Shown here: one piece after another, positions 1-9,612 of the stretch
Layout of the letters: every line of letters begins with the position of its first letter
How positions within the stretch are numbered: position 1 is the first letter of the stretch
Program-made: the position numbers and the translations under genes
Assembly: GCA_013360945.1 (NCBI GenBank)
Contig: JABWAQ010000023.1
Span: forward strand, 1-38,392
DNA from: Candidatus Brocadia sp.
GTDB lineage: Bacteria > Planctomycetota > Brocadiia > Brocadiales > Brocadiaceae
Reading direction: 5' to 3'
Length of the DNA stretch: 38,392 nt
Notes under the pieces: generated by a model
The model's input: only the letters and a program-made list of their open reading frames with translations
Told to the model about the DNA's origin: nothing
The model's database searches: none

Positions 1-1278
1 AATAACCACCAGAAGTTGACCATGCCGTCATCAAAGGCTTGTGGCACCAGCGAATGCCATGAGACGCAGTATTCAGAGCAGGGTCAGGGTGGTATTGGTT
101 CACACGCTTCCTGTTCAAGTTTTGCACAGGTAGAATGTGCATGGTCAATTGAAAGACCACCGGGAGACACCGCTGGTTGCACGTTCTGTCATACCAGCCC
201 GGAAGAAAGGTGCAGCACCTGCCACCAGAGGCATCAGTTTGATCCGAAGGTTGCAAGGAAGTCAGAACAGTGCAAGACCTGCCACTGGGGTAAAGACCAC
301 AGGGACTGGGAGGCATATGATATCGGTCTCCATGGTACAGTGTATCAGGTGAACAAGTGGGATCCAAAGCAGTTTGACTGGGACAAGAAGCTGGCCGATG
401 CTGATTATGTTGGCCCAACCTGCCAGTATTGTCATATGAGGGGTGGTCATCATAACATACAGAGGTTTAGCACGGTGTATACCAGTATGGGTATGTCCAT
501 GGCGGATCGTGGCGCTCCAATCTGGAAAGAGAAGAGAGACCGTTGGGCATCGGTGTGCGACGATTGTCATTCACCAAGATTTGCCAAGGAAAACCTGCAG
601 GCAATGGATGAATCCGTTAAGGATGCTGGTCTAAAATATCGTGAAACGTTCAAGGTGGCAGAGGGTCTTATTAAGGATGGAGTTGCTGATCCAATGCCAA
701 AGGATCTGTGCCCTGACTGGTCAGGTCAGCACGTATGGAGTTTGAAGATCGGCGCTTATCATGATGGTCCAGAGTACGGTGGTAAGACAGGTGAATCTGG
801 TGAGTTCAGGATGTCAAACTGTTCAGATATAGAAAGGCTGTGCTTTGAGAGTGTTGGATACTTCCAGACATACATCTTTAAGGGTATGGCACATGGTTCA
901 TGGAACGATGCCACCTACAACGATGGTTCATTCGGTATGGATCGTTGGCTGGTTAATATAAAACAGGACGCTACTCAGGCAAGGAGGCTTGCTGCTCTGG
1001 AGAAGAAGGTTGGCATCACTTGGGTTCCAGAAAGTTACTGGAAGACAGGCGACTGGCTTGATCAGTTGACCGGTCCTTACATCGTAAAGAATCATCCTGG
1101 CAAGACCATATTCGATCTGTGTCCGGATCCAGGTTGGTTAGATACGCACCATGCACCGGCTGAGGAAGTTGAGTACATTAACAGGAAACTGAATGAATTG
1201 GGCATGAGGAGTGGGCATGATGCTCATCATGGTGAAGGTCAGGATGAAGGTGCAAGATCAATGGGAAAAACGCATTAA
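1..1278 (+). CDS. hdh: Hydrazine dehydrogenase / HAO-family octahaem cytochrome c, 5'-truncated by window edge
   Basis: In anammox bacteria hydrazine dehydrogenase oxidises hydrazine to N2, releasing four electrons, inside the anammoxosome. The frame is open from base 1 with no stop before the first possible start at 16, so the N-terminus lies outside the window. About 425 residues are visible against roughly 540-580 for the family. Six haem-binding motifs can be read: an unusual CGTSECH (CX4CH) near the start, then CTFCH, CSTCH, CKTCH, CQYCH and CDDCH. The two missing haems of an octahaem protein would fit the absent N-terminus. The segments DHRDWEAYDIGLHGTVYQVN and HMRGGHH and the stretch around residues 285-305 (MAHGSWNDATY) look like the hydrazine dehydrogenase branch rather than the hydroxylamine oxidase branch. 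I cannot assign the P460 cross-linking tyrosine without an alignment. The C-terminus is His-rich and has no membrane helix, as expected for a soluble complex. A strong terminator follows. Confidence 0.88.
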   Translation, partial: NNHQKLTMPSSKACGTSECHETQYSEQGQGGIGSHASCSSFAQVECAWSIERPPGDTAGCTFCHTSPEERCSTCHQRHQFDPKVARKSEQCKTCHWGKDHRDWEAYDIGLHGTVYQVNKWDPKQFDWDKKLADADYVGPTCQYCHMRGGHHNIQRFSTVYTSMGMSMADRGAPIWKEKRDRWASVCDDCHSPRFAKENLQAMDESVKDAGLKYRETFKVAEGLIKDGVADPMPKDLCPDWSGQHVWSLKIGAYHDGPEYGGKTGESGEFRMSNCSDIERLCFESVGYFQTYIFKGMAHGSWNDATYNDGSFGMDRWLVNIKQDATQARRLAALEKKVGITWVPESYWKTGDWLDQLTGPYIVKNHPGKTIFDLCPDPGWLDTHHAPAEEVEYINRKLNELGMRSGHDAHHGEGQDEGARSMGKTH

Positions 1279-1316
1279 TTTGTGATAGCTTTTTTCCTCT
1301 AAGTAGCTGAAGAATT

Positions 1317-1355
1317 AAAGGAAGCTGTGCGAAGTTTGCACAGCTTCCTTTTTTA
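1317..1355 (+). terminator. Rho-independent terminator of the hydrazine dehydrogenase gene
   Basis: A perfect 14-bp inverted repeat (1317-1330 with 1338-1351, 7-nt loop) has GC-rich inner pairs and ends in a T run. It lies about 40 bp after the stop codon, so the cytochrome transcript probably ends here. Confidence 0.9.
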
Positions 1356-1453
1356 ATACGAAAAATGAGCAGGACACATTTCCATCAAAGAGATCGTGTT
1401 ATGCGTAAAATAAGCCATTTTATATCAACATCACCCTTCGATGGGAATACGGG

Positions 1454-3082
1454 CTAAAGCCGTTTCTGAATCCCTAATGCTTTCATTTGGGATGCCAGGG
1501 TAGTAGGTTTCATACCGAGGAGTTCCGCCGCCCCGCCAGGGCCTGACACCTTCCCCTTTGTTTGACGGAGGGCTGCCAGGATGTTTTCCTTTTCCAGCCT
1601 TCGTAAATCCTCATACGTTAGGATTTCTTCTGATTGTTCCAAGCTTTTTGCACAACCGGGCACCACCGGTAAGGGTTTTTCTTTAAGAATTTCCGGCAAA
1701 TCCAGTCTCAACTCCCTGCCTCTCGACACGATTACTGCATGCTCAATCACATTGCGCAGTTCCCGTATGTTTCCAGGCCAATCATAGTTCTGAAGTTGAA
1801 GAATATGCTTTTTCTTTAGCGGCAACTCTTTCAACCCCATGCTCTGACATATCTGCTTTACAAATTCTTTCGCTAAGAGGGGAATGTCCTCACTTCTGTC
1901 TCTGAGGGGAACGATTTCCAGGGGAAAGGCGCTTAACCGAAAGTACAGATCCTGCCGGAACCGTTTTGCCTCCATCTCCTTTTTCAGGTCCCGGTTGGTC
2001 GCTGCAATTACCCGCACGTTTACCCGCCGGGTCTTCTCCTCGCCAATCCTTTCGAACTCGCCTTCCTGAAGCACGCGCAGTAATTTGCTTTGTAGTTCCA
2101 GGGGTATATCTCCCACCTCGTCAAGAAAGAGCGTTCCCCCGTCTGCAAGCTGAAACCTGCCAGTCCTATCCCTCAGCGCTCCCGTGAATGCGCCCTTTAC
2201 ATGTCCAAAAAACTCGCTCTCAAAGAGCTCCCGGGGGATGGATGCACAGTTGACCTTAATGAGGGGTTGATTTTTTCGCTTGCTTCTCTGGTGAATCGCC
2301 AGGGCAATAAGTTCTTTTCCCGTCCCTGACTCTCCATGGATAAGCACGGTAGCGTCGGTAGGCGCTACCAGCTCTATTTGCCGGAGAATTTTTTCCAACG
2401 CAGGGCTCTGTCCTACGATGTTTCCAAAGGCAGCTACATCCCGCACTTTGTCGCGAAGATATTCATTTTCCAGTTCCAGCCGGTGACGTAACTGTTCGAT
2501 TTCCTCAAATGCCCTGGCATTGGCAATCGCAGACGCGGCGTTGTAGGCAAAGGTTCGAAGCATCACCAGGTGCGATTGATCCAGGACCTTTCTGCTGAAA
2601 AGCGCCAACACACCAAGTGTTTCATCACGAAAGACAAGTGGTTGTCCTGCGAAACTGGCTATTTTTTCCAGTTTTGCCCACTCCGGATCCAGCAGCCAGT
2701 TTGGATTTTCAATGATATCGTTTCGTAAAATAGCCTTGCCGGTTCCACCGGTATAGCCAATTTTCCCGGTAGCAGTATTGTCATACGATTCAGTCGTGTA
2801 AAGGGGAAAGCGTTTATAATGGCCTTTCAGCCCGGTATAGCGCTGTTTGCGACGAAGCGACCGGCCATTACTTGCCACCAGATGCAGGCATCTCGTCTGG
2901 TCAGGACAATTCTTCAACCAGGGACAGGCATGGCATATATCGCCCGGCTCTATGAGCCAAATCCTGGCAAGAACAACATCCGGGTCGTCCGCCAACCCAT
3001 TCACGATATTACGAAAAACAACACCCACGGAGCGTTCATTAGCCACTGACAGGGCGATGGACTGGAAGAATTCAATATTCAT
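1454..3082 (-). CDS. Sigma-54-dependent transcriptional activator (GAF - AAA+ - Fis HTH)
   Basis: This is an enhancer-binding protein that activates RNA polymerase with sigma-54. The order is an N-terminal GAF sensor (about residues 1-190), an AAA+ domain and a C-terminal Fis-type helix-turn-helix (about 500-542). The AAA+ domain has Walker A GESGTGKE, the sigma-54-contacting GAFTGA loop and Walker B LFLDEVGD. The GAF domain carries four closely spaced cysteines, at about residues 50, 53, 59 and 65, that could bind a metal or Fe-S cluster. That cluster is inference. I start at the ATG at 3082 because the domain begins there; an in-frame ATG at 3145 would add 21 residues, and neither has a good ribosome-binding site. 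It faces the hydrazine dehydrogenase gene convergently, so it could regulate nitrogen catabolism, but no sigma-54 promoter is visible in the window to prove a target. Confidence 0.9.
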   Translation of the reverse strand: MNIEFFQSIALSVANERSVGVVFRNIVNGLADDPDVVLARIWLIEPGDICHACPWLKNCPDQTRCLHLVASNGRSLRRKQRYTGLKGHYKRFPLYTTESYDNTATGKIGYTGGTGKAILRNDIIENPNWLLDPEWAKLEKIASFAGQPLVFRDETLGVLALFSRKVLDQSHLVMLRTFAYNAASAIANARAFEEIEQLRHRLELENEYLRDKVRDVAAFGNIVGQSPALEKILRQIELVAPTDATVLIHGESGTGKELIALAIHQRSKRKNQPLIKVNCASIPRELFESEFFGHVKGAFTGALRDRTGRFQLADGGTLFLDEVGDIPLELQSKLLRVLQEGEFERIGEEKTRRVNVRVIAATNRDLKKEMEAKRFRQDLYFRLSAFPLEIVPLRDRSEDIPLLAKEFVKQICQSMGLKELPLKKKHILQLQNYDWPGNIRELRNVIEHAVIVSRGRELRLDLPEILKEKPLPVVPGCAKSLEQSEEILTYEDLRRLEKENILAALRQTKGKVSGPGGAAELLGMKPTTLASQMKALGIQKRL

Positions 3083-3267
3083 AACTGCGAAACTTCTGTA
3101 GGTCGTAACAATATTTGAATTTACAGAAATTTTGATAAAAATCATTATAACTGCTTACATTGTTTCATCAAGGGGAAATTTACTGAGGAAAAGAGGTTCG
3201 TTGGGTCGGGGCTTGCTTTTTGATGTCAATATTGTGGCATTTCTTTTCGCAATCTGAAATGCAATTA

Positions 3268-4887
3268 CTACGTAATTCTTAAGGATAGTTTGACCAGGTG
3301 TACAAATTCTTCTGATTTGATTATCAGAGAAGTTCCAGCAAATGCGGCGAAGGCGGCTAACATGGGGACAAATAATCGGAGCCCCTTAAAATAGAGACTT
3401 CCGCCACCATTCAAATCAGGAAACATCCTGAGGACAAACCAGCAGGCTAGTGCCATTACTATTGATGCAATTACGGTTTTCTGTAACGAGACAAAAACTT
3501 CATTTCCTATCTTAGCGCGGAGCCTTTTTTGTAATATGATGGTTAAGATAATGATTTGAACAATGGCGCTGATAGCCGTAGAGAGAGCTAAACCGCCTTC
3601 CTGCAATACCCAGATAAGCGAAAGATTCAATATGAGATTTAAGCCGACGCACATTGCCCCCACCTTTACCGGGGTAACGGTGTCTTTGACTGAGTAAAAT
3701 GCACGGATCAATACATGCAAACCGCAGTATGCCCAAATCCCAACGGCATAGAAGAGGATAACACGTGACGTGCGATAAGCAGATTCTGCATTAAACTGGT
3801 TTCTCCTGTAAAGGAGATCGACGATCGGCTCACGGAGCATAATGATTGCCAGAGACGCGGGAATGCCAATGAAAAGCATAAATTTTAAGGCCTTATTGAA
3901 GGCATTGGAAAAGTTACCCCAGTCTTCCCGCACTGCATGGGTGGAAAAGAGTGGGAATACTGCAGTTGCCATGGCGATGCCGAATACCCCTAAAGGAAAC
4001 TGAATAAGCCGGTCACTGTAATAGAGTACGGACGCGGCACCGGACTTCATGGGAAAATGGACGGTCATTCCTGCAAAATTGAAGCTGCCTGGTCCACCCT
4101 GTGGGGAAGAAAATCCAACGGCGATAAGGCTATCAAGCAAAACATTGACCTGAACAATACCCAGTCCGAAGACAATAGGTGCCATGCGGGTCAATACCAT
4201 TTTCAGACCCGGATGAGAAAATTGGGGAATGGGACGATAATATAATTCTTTCTTTCTCATTGTGGGAACATGGATAATCACCTGGATGAGGCCTGAAAGA
4301 AAGGTCGAAATGGCAACTGCATAAATCATCTTTTCCAGTGTCTTTCCTGTATAAGGAGCCAGGACAGCTCCCAATATCCAGCATACGTTCATGACAACCG
4401 GCGCAAAGGCGGGCATAAAAAAATGCCGAAGGGTGTTCAATACAGCGCCCATAAAGGCCACCAGGCAGATGAAGAAGACGTAGGGAAACATGATAATCAG
4501 CAGTTTAAAAATAAGTGCCCATTTTTCCTGCATCTGGAAGATTCGTGGAATGACAAAGAAAGACCCCTCGCCCAGCAAGACAATGCCACCCAGGATAACA
4601 ACAAGTGCCGTGGCTACGACGTTGAAAAAGACAAATGCCTCTTCTCTGCCACGTTTTTCGATATGTTCGGTAAAAATGGGGATGAAAGCGGCGCTAAGGG
4701 CGCCTTCGCCAAAGAGGCGCCGAAACAGGTTTGGTATCTTAAAAGCAACGGTAAAGGCATCCCATACCATGCTTGTACCAAAAATGCTGGCGCATATCAT
4801 ATCACGTGCAAGACCAAGTATGCGGCTTAAGAAGGTACAGACACTAATAATCCTGACGGAGCGAAACAAAGAATGTGACTCTGACAT
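3268..4887 (-). CDS. murJ: Lipid II flippase MurJ (MviN family)
   Basis: MurJ moves the peptidoglycan precursor lipid II across the inner membrane. The 539-residue length and about 14 hydrophobic segments fit the MurJ/MviN family of the MOP exporter superfamily. Diagnostic stretches include the N-terminal FLSRILGLARDM, the following FRRLFGEGALSAAFIPIF, and QFPLGVFGIAMATAVFPLFS in the middle. The arginines in the first two are expected for the cationic central cavity. It is monocistronic on the minus strand, divergent from gap, with a 346-bp gap upstream. Its presence agrees with reports that anammox planctomycetes make peptidoglycan. Confidence 0.93.
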   Translation of the reverse strand: MSESHSLFRSVRIISVCTFLSRILGLARDMICASIFGTSMVWDAFTVAFKIPNLFRRLFGEGALSAAFIPIFTEHIEKRGREEAFVFFNVVATALVVILGGIVLLGEGSFFVIPRIFQMQEKWALIFKLLIIMFPYVFFICLVAFMGAVLNTLRHFFMPAFAPVVMNVCWILGAVLAPYTGKTLEKMIYAVAISTFLSGLIQVIIHVPTMRKKELYYRPIPQFSHPGLKMVLTRMAPIVFGLGIVQVNVLLDSLIAVGFSSPQGGPGSFNFAGMTVHFPMKSGAASVLYYSDRLIQFPLGVFGIAMATAVFPLFSTHAVREDWGNFSNAFNKALKFMLFIGIPASLAIIMLREPIVDLLYRRNQFNAESAYRTSRVILFYAVGIWAYCGLHVLIRAFYSVKDTVTPVKVGAMCVGLNLILNLSLIWVLQEGGLALSTAISAIVQIIILTIILQKRLRAKIGNEVFVSLQKTVIASIVMALACWFVLRMFPDLNGGGSLYFKGLRLFVPMLAAFAAFAGTSLIIKSEEFVHLVKLSLRIT

Positions 4888-6235
<1,348 letters not shown>

Positions 6236-6262
6236 AATCATTCAACAATTCTCATTTATCAG

Positions 6263-7495
6263 ATGCCTATGCATAAATTATTCATTAAAGATATTGATAT
6301 CCGGAAAAAGACGGTAATGGTGCGGACGGACTATAATGTGCCGTTGGACGGCGAAGGAAATATCACCGATGATTCGAGGATACGCGCAACGTTGCCAACT
6401 ATTAACTATTTGTTAGATGAAGATGCAAAAGTTATCATTGCTTCACACCTGGGCAGACCGGATGGCAAAATGAATCCCAGGTATAGTTTGAAGCCGGTTG
6501 CAAGGCGTTTACAGCGTTTACTCGGGGAAAAGGTAAAGGTCGCTTTGGCGGAGGATTGTATCGGTCCGAAAGTAAAGAAGCAAATCGAAGAAATGCATTA
6601 CGGCGATGTGCTTGTCCTGGAAAATTTAAGGTTTCATCCGGGAGAAGAAAAGAACGACCCTTCTTTTGCGAAAGAATTGGCCAACCTCTGTGATGTGTTT
6701 ATACAAGATGCCTTTGGAAACTGTCACAGAAAACACGCCTCAATGATTGGTGTCGACGACTATGTGACATCGGCGGCGGGATTCTTACTCAAAAAAGAGA
6801 TGGATTATTTTGAGAACGCGATCAATAATCCCATGCGGCCCGTTGTTGCTCTTTTGGGTGGCGCAAAGGTCTCTGACAAAATAAAGATCATTGAAAATCT
6901 GGCAAAAAAGGTGGATAAGATTCTTATTGGAGGGGCTATGGCATTTACCTTCCTCAAGGCACAGGGTATTGGTGTCGGGAAGTCACTGGTTGAGGATAGC
7001 ATGCTCGACGTAGTAAAAAATCTTATGGATATTTCCAGAAAAAATGGCATAAAATTATACTTACCGGTGGATTTTGTTGTTGCAGAAAATTTTGATGAGC
7101 GGGCGGAAACGAAGGTTGTTCCTTTTCAGGAAATACCGGAAAAGTGGATTGCCCTTGATATCGGTCCGGCCAGCACAAAGCTGTTCACTGAGGCGCTTCA
7201 GGATGCAAAGACCATCGTCTGGAATGGTCCTATGGGGGCATTTGAATTCGACGCTTTTAGCCGGGGGACGTATGCCATGGTAGACGCAGTAACCAGTTCT
7301 CATGCTTCAACCATTGTAGGTGGTGGTGATACCGATATGGCATTTCATAAAGCAGGAAAGACACACGAGGTATCATTTATTTCTACAGGTGGTGGGGCAT
7401 TCCTGAAATTATTAGAAGGCGGCGAACTCCCTGGAATCGCATCGCTATCAGACAGAAGAAAAAGTGCAAGAAACACTTCGCCTTCGCCAGTCTGA
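6263..7495 (+). CDS. pgk: Phosphoglycerate kinase
   Basis: The enzyme transfers phosphate from 1,3-bisphosphoglycerate to ADP. The N-terminal substrate-binding signature VRTDYNVPLD and the downstream ASHLGRPDG are present. The hinge and nucleotide-binding part carries LLGGAKVSDKI, WNGPMGAFE and the C-terminal VGGGDT and STGGGAFLKLLEG. The length of 410 residues is slightly above the usual 390-400 because of a short basic tail after the ELPGIASL end that normally closes the protein. Two in-frame ATGs (6263 and 6269) are possible starts and neither has a clear Shine-Dalgarno sequence. It is probably co-transcribed and translated soon after gap. Confidence 0.97.
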   Translation: MPMHKLFIKDIDIRKKTVMVRTDYNVPLDGEGNITDDSRIRATLPTINYLLDEDAKVIIASHLGRPDGKMNPRYSLKPVARRLQRLLGEKVKVALAEDCIGPKVKKQIEEMHYGDVLVLENLRFHPGEEKNDPSFAKELANLCDVFIQDAFGNCHRKHASMIGVDDYVTSAAGFLLKKEMDYFENAINNPMRPVVALLGGAKVSDKIKIIENLAKKVDKILIGGAMAFTFLKAQGIGVGKSLVEDSMLDVVKNLMDISRKNGIKLYLPVDFVVAENFDERAETKVVPFQEIPEKWIALDIGPASTKLFTEALQDAKTIVWNGPMGAFEFDAFSRGTYAMVDAVTSSHASTIVGGGDTDMAFHKAGKTHEVSFISTGGGAFLKLLEGGELPGIASLSDRRKSARNTSPSPV

Positions 7496-7583
7496 CAGAA
7501 TGGGCAAACAAAGAAAGAATGTAAGACGCCTTTTAACTCAACTTCCTGAGAATTATGCAGAGGAAACGCAAATATAAAAGATT

Positions 7584-8282
7584 ATGCAGCGAAGAATAAA
7601 GCTTGCGGCATCCATTCTCGCCGCCAATCCTGTACGGTTAGAAGAAGACATCAAAAAGGTAGAAATGGCTGGCATCGATTTGATCCATATCGACGTAATG
7701 GACGGCCATTTTGTCCCCAATATTACAATGGGGCCATTCTTTGTAGAAGGAATAAAGCGTATTACTCAGGTACCTCTGGACATGCACCTGATGATTGAGC
7801 ACCCTGAACGTTATGTAAATGTATTTGCCGATGCAGCGGGGGAAGGTGATCTGATAACATTCCATATAGAGGCTACAAAAAAACCTGGAGAAGTTGTCTC
7901 GTTGATTAAGAGTGCCGGGTTAAAGGCCAGTGTGTCGCTGAATCCGGACACACCGACCGGGCTGGTCGAAGACCTTTTGGATACGATAGATATGGTACTT
8001 GTCATGTCTGTAAATCCTGGTTTTGCGGGACAAAGATTTATATCAGAGATTTTACCGAAGATTGCACGATTGCGCAGTATAGCGCCAGAGGGAATGGATA
8101 TCGAGGTAGATGGTGGTATTACCACAGAAACCATTTCACAAGCTGTCCGGCAAGGGGCTAACGTGATAGTTGCAGCTTCCGCGATTTTCAAAACGAATGA
8201 TCCCTGTAATGCAATTAAAACCCTCAGACAAATAGCAGAGCAGGTTGTCCGAGAGGAATGTCATCATAGGATAAACGGGTAA
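7584..8282 (+). CDS. rpe: Ribulose-phosphate 3-epimerase
   Basis: The enzyme interconverts ribulose 5-phosphate and xylulose 5-phosphate in the pentose phosphate pathway. The 232-residue TIM barrel shows the N-terminal AASILAANPVRL and the metal-binding IHIDVMDGHFVPNITMGP. It also has LDMHLMIEHPERY, MSVNPGFAGQRF and the second catalytic aspartate in EVDGGI. These cover the metal-binding His/Asp set and the phosphate-binding loop. It follows pgk by 88 bp on the same strand and is probably the last gene of that transcript. Confidence 0.96.
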   Translation: MQRRIKLAASILAANPVRLEEDIKKVEMAGIDLIHIDVMDGHFVPNITMGPFFVEGIKRITQVPLDMHLMIEHPERYVNVFADAAGEGDLITFHIEATKKPGEVVSLIKSAGLKASVSLNPDTPTGLVEDLLDTIDMVLVMSVNPGFAGQRFISEILPKIARLRSIAPEGMDIEVDGGITTETISQAVRQGANVIVAASAIFKTNDPCNAIKTLRQIAEQVVREECHHRING

Positions 8283-8328
8283 ATTTTGTAACAGTCTCTC
8301 AGAAAAATTTATGCTCGTAAAGCAATTG

Positions 8329-8352
8329 GTTGTAAAAAACAACTTGTTTTTT
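8329..8352 (+). terminator. Possible weak terminator after rpe
   Basis: A short hairpin (GTTGT at 8329-8333 with ACAAC at 8339-8343) is followed by a T-rich run. The stem is only 5 bp and AT-rich, so this is tentative. The rest of the 8283-8550 gap shows another small hairpin (CAACGAC 8413-8419 with GTCGTTG 8430-8436) of unknown role. Confidence 0.35.
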
Positions 8353-8565
8353 GATTAAAAGTTTATAAACTAATATAGCGTATTTTCTTGTGTCAGAATT
8401 TCAAGATATAGGCAACGACGTCAAAGTGAGTCGTTGTAATGTAAAAAAAGCGAATTTCTCACCATGCGGGGAGTTCTTTAAATCAGTGTTAGCAATAATC
8501 ACTGATATTGAATTGTTCTTTTAGGGTAGGTATAAAGAATTTTATAACAGGTGGTTGTCTCCCAA

Positions 8566-9378
8566 ATGATTTTCTTCAGAAAAAAAAAGGATATGCCTGA
8601 CGGCTTGTGGATACGTTGCGATGGCTGTAAGGGCATGATCTTTAAAAAAATAGTTGAAGAGAGGATGTTCGTTTGTCCCGAATGCAATTATCACTTTCGG
8701 ATATTCAGCAGGGATAGGTTAAAACTTCTGCTCGATGAAAACAGCTTCGAAGAGATGTGGGCTACTATGGTACCGTGCAATCCGTTAAATTTTAAGGATC
8801 GGGTAACGTACCCGGAAAGGGTAGCCATTGAACAAGAAAAGACTGGTTTGAAAGAGGCTGCAATTGTTGGAAAGGGAATGATTAATGGCCGAGAGATAAT
8901 GATCGGGATTACCGATCCGAGTTTTATCATGGGAAGCATGGGGTCGGTGGTCGGAGAAAAGATTACTCGAATTACAGAAAAAGCTATGGAACAAAAACTG
9001 CCTTTGATCATTATTTCAGGTTCGGGTGGCGGCGCTCGTATGCAGGAGGGCGTATTTTCCCTCATGCAAATGGCAAAAACGAGTGCTGCTATAGCGCGAT
9101 TTCAAGAGGCTGGCGGTTTATATATATCGATACTAACAGATCCATCTTTGGGTGGAGTAATGGCCAGTTTTGCATCTTTGGCGGATATAACGATCGCCGA
9201 GCCGAAAGCACTGATAGGCTTTGCAGGCCCCAGGGTTATTCAGGAGACGATAAAACGTTCACTTCCTAAGGGTTTTCAGACGGCTGAATTCTTGCTGGAG
9301 CATGGCTTTTTAGATATGATCGTCAATCGCCAGGACATGAAAAAAGAATTATCCAGATTGCTTGGTTATTTGCAATAA
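8566..9378 (+). CDS. accD: Acetyl-CoA carboxylase carboxyltransferase subunit beta
   Basis: AccD with AccA transfers CO2 from carboxybiotin to acetyl-CoA, making malonyl-CoA for fatty-acid synthesis. An N-terminal zinc ribbon (cysteines at about 18, 21, 37 and 40) is typical of bacterial AccD. The crotonase-like carboxyltransferase core follows, with SGSGGGARMQEGVFSLMQM, LTDPSLGGVMASFA and AEPKALIGFAGPRVI. The start is the ATG at 8566, because AGGTGG at 8549-8554 is well spaced for it; the GTG at 8551 overlaps that site. The protein is about 270 residues, near the usual 280-300. No accA is in the window. Confidence 0.95.
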   Translation: MIFFRKKKDMPDGLWIRCDGCKGMIFKKIVEERMFVCPECNYHFRIFSRDRLKLLLDENSFEEMWATMVPCNPLNFKDRVTYPERVAIEQEKTGLKEAAIVGKGMINGREIMIGITDPSFIMGSMGSVVGEKITRITEKAMEQKLPLIIISGSGGGARMQEGVFSLMQMAKTSAAIARFQEAGGLYISILTDPSLGGVMASFASLADITIAEPKALIGFAGPRVIQETIKRSLPKGFQTAEFLLEHGFLDMIVNRQDMKKELSRLLGYLQ

Positions 9379-9403
9379 TCAGAGAAACAGACGATAAAAA
9401 GGT

Positions 9404-9478
9404 TCCCCTGTAGCTCAATGGTAGAGTAGCCGGCTGTTAACCGGTTGGTTGTAGGTTCGAATCCTACCGGGGGAGCCA
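9404..9478 (+). tRNA. tRNA-Asn (GUU anticodon)
   Basis: A complete cloverleaf can be folded. The acceptor pairs 9404-9410 with 9468-9474, with one G-U pair, then discriminator G and an encoded CCA at 9476-9478. The D arm is GCTC/GAGT. The anticodon stem GCCGG/CCGGT encloses a loop with GTT at 9436-9438. The T arm is GTAGG-TTCGAAT-CCTAC. The anticodon GUU reads Asn codons. Confidence 0.96.
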
Positions 9479-9491
9479 ATTTGAATGCAAG

Positions 9492-9527
9492 AGCCCTTTG
9501 GCCATAATAGCCGAAGGGCTTTTTTTA
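9492..9527 (+). terminator. Rho-independent terminator after tRNA-Asn
   Basis: An 11-bp stem with one G-T pair (9492-9502 with 9510-9520, 7-nt loop) is followed by seven Ts. It sits just after the tRNA and probably ends the accD-tRNA transcript. Confidence 0.88.
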
Positions 9528-9612
9528 TGCCGGGCAAAAATATCGTTTTCCTATTTTGCATTTTTGTTCTCATCAGTAATTTTTAAAACCCCTTGAGGAA
9601 GTTCAACATTTA

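Noticed and set aside
3231-3251. TGGCAT...TCGCA resembling a sigma-54 -24/-12 promoter
   Set aside because: The GG-to-GC spacing is 11 instead of the required 10, and it points into the 3' end of murJ on the wrong strand.
9404-9478. tRNA as an integration site for the accessory island
   Set aside because: No direct repeat of the tRNA 3' end is seen elsewhere in the window, no integrase is present, and the accessory block begins 8 kb away behind housekeeping genes.
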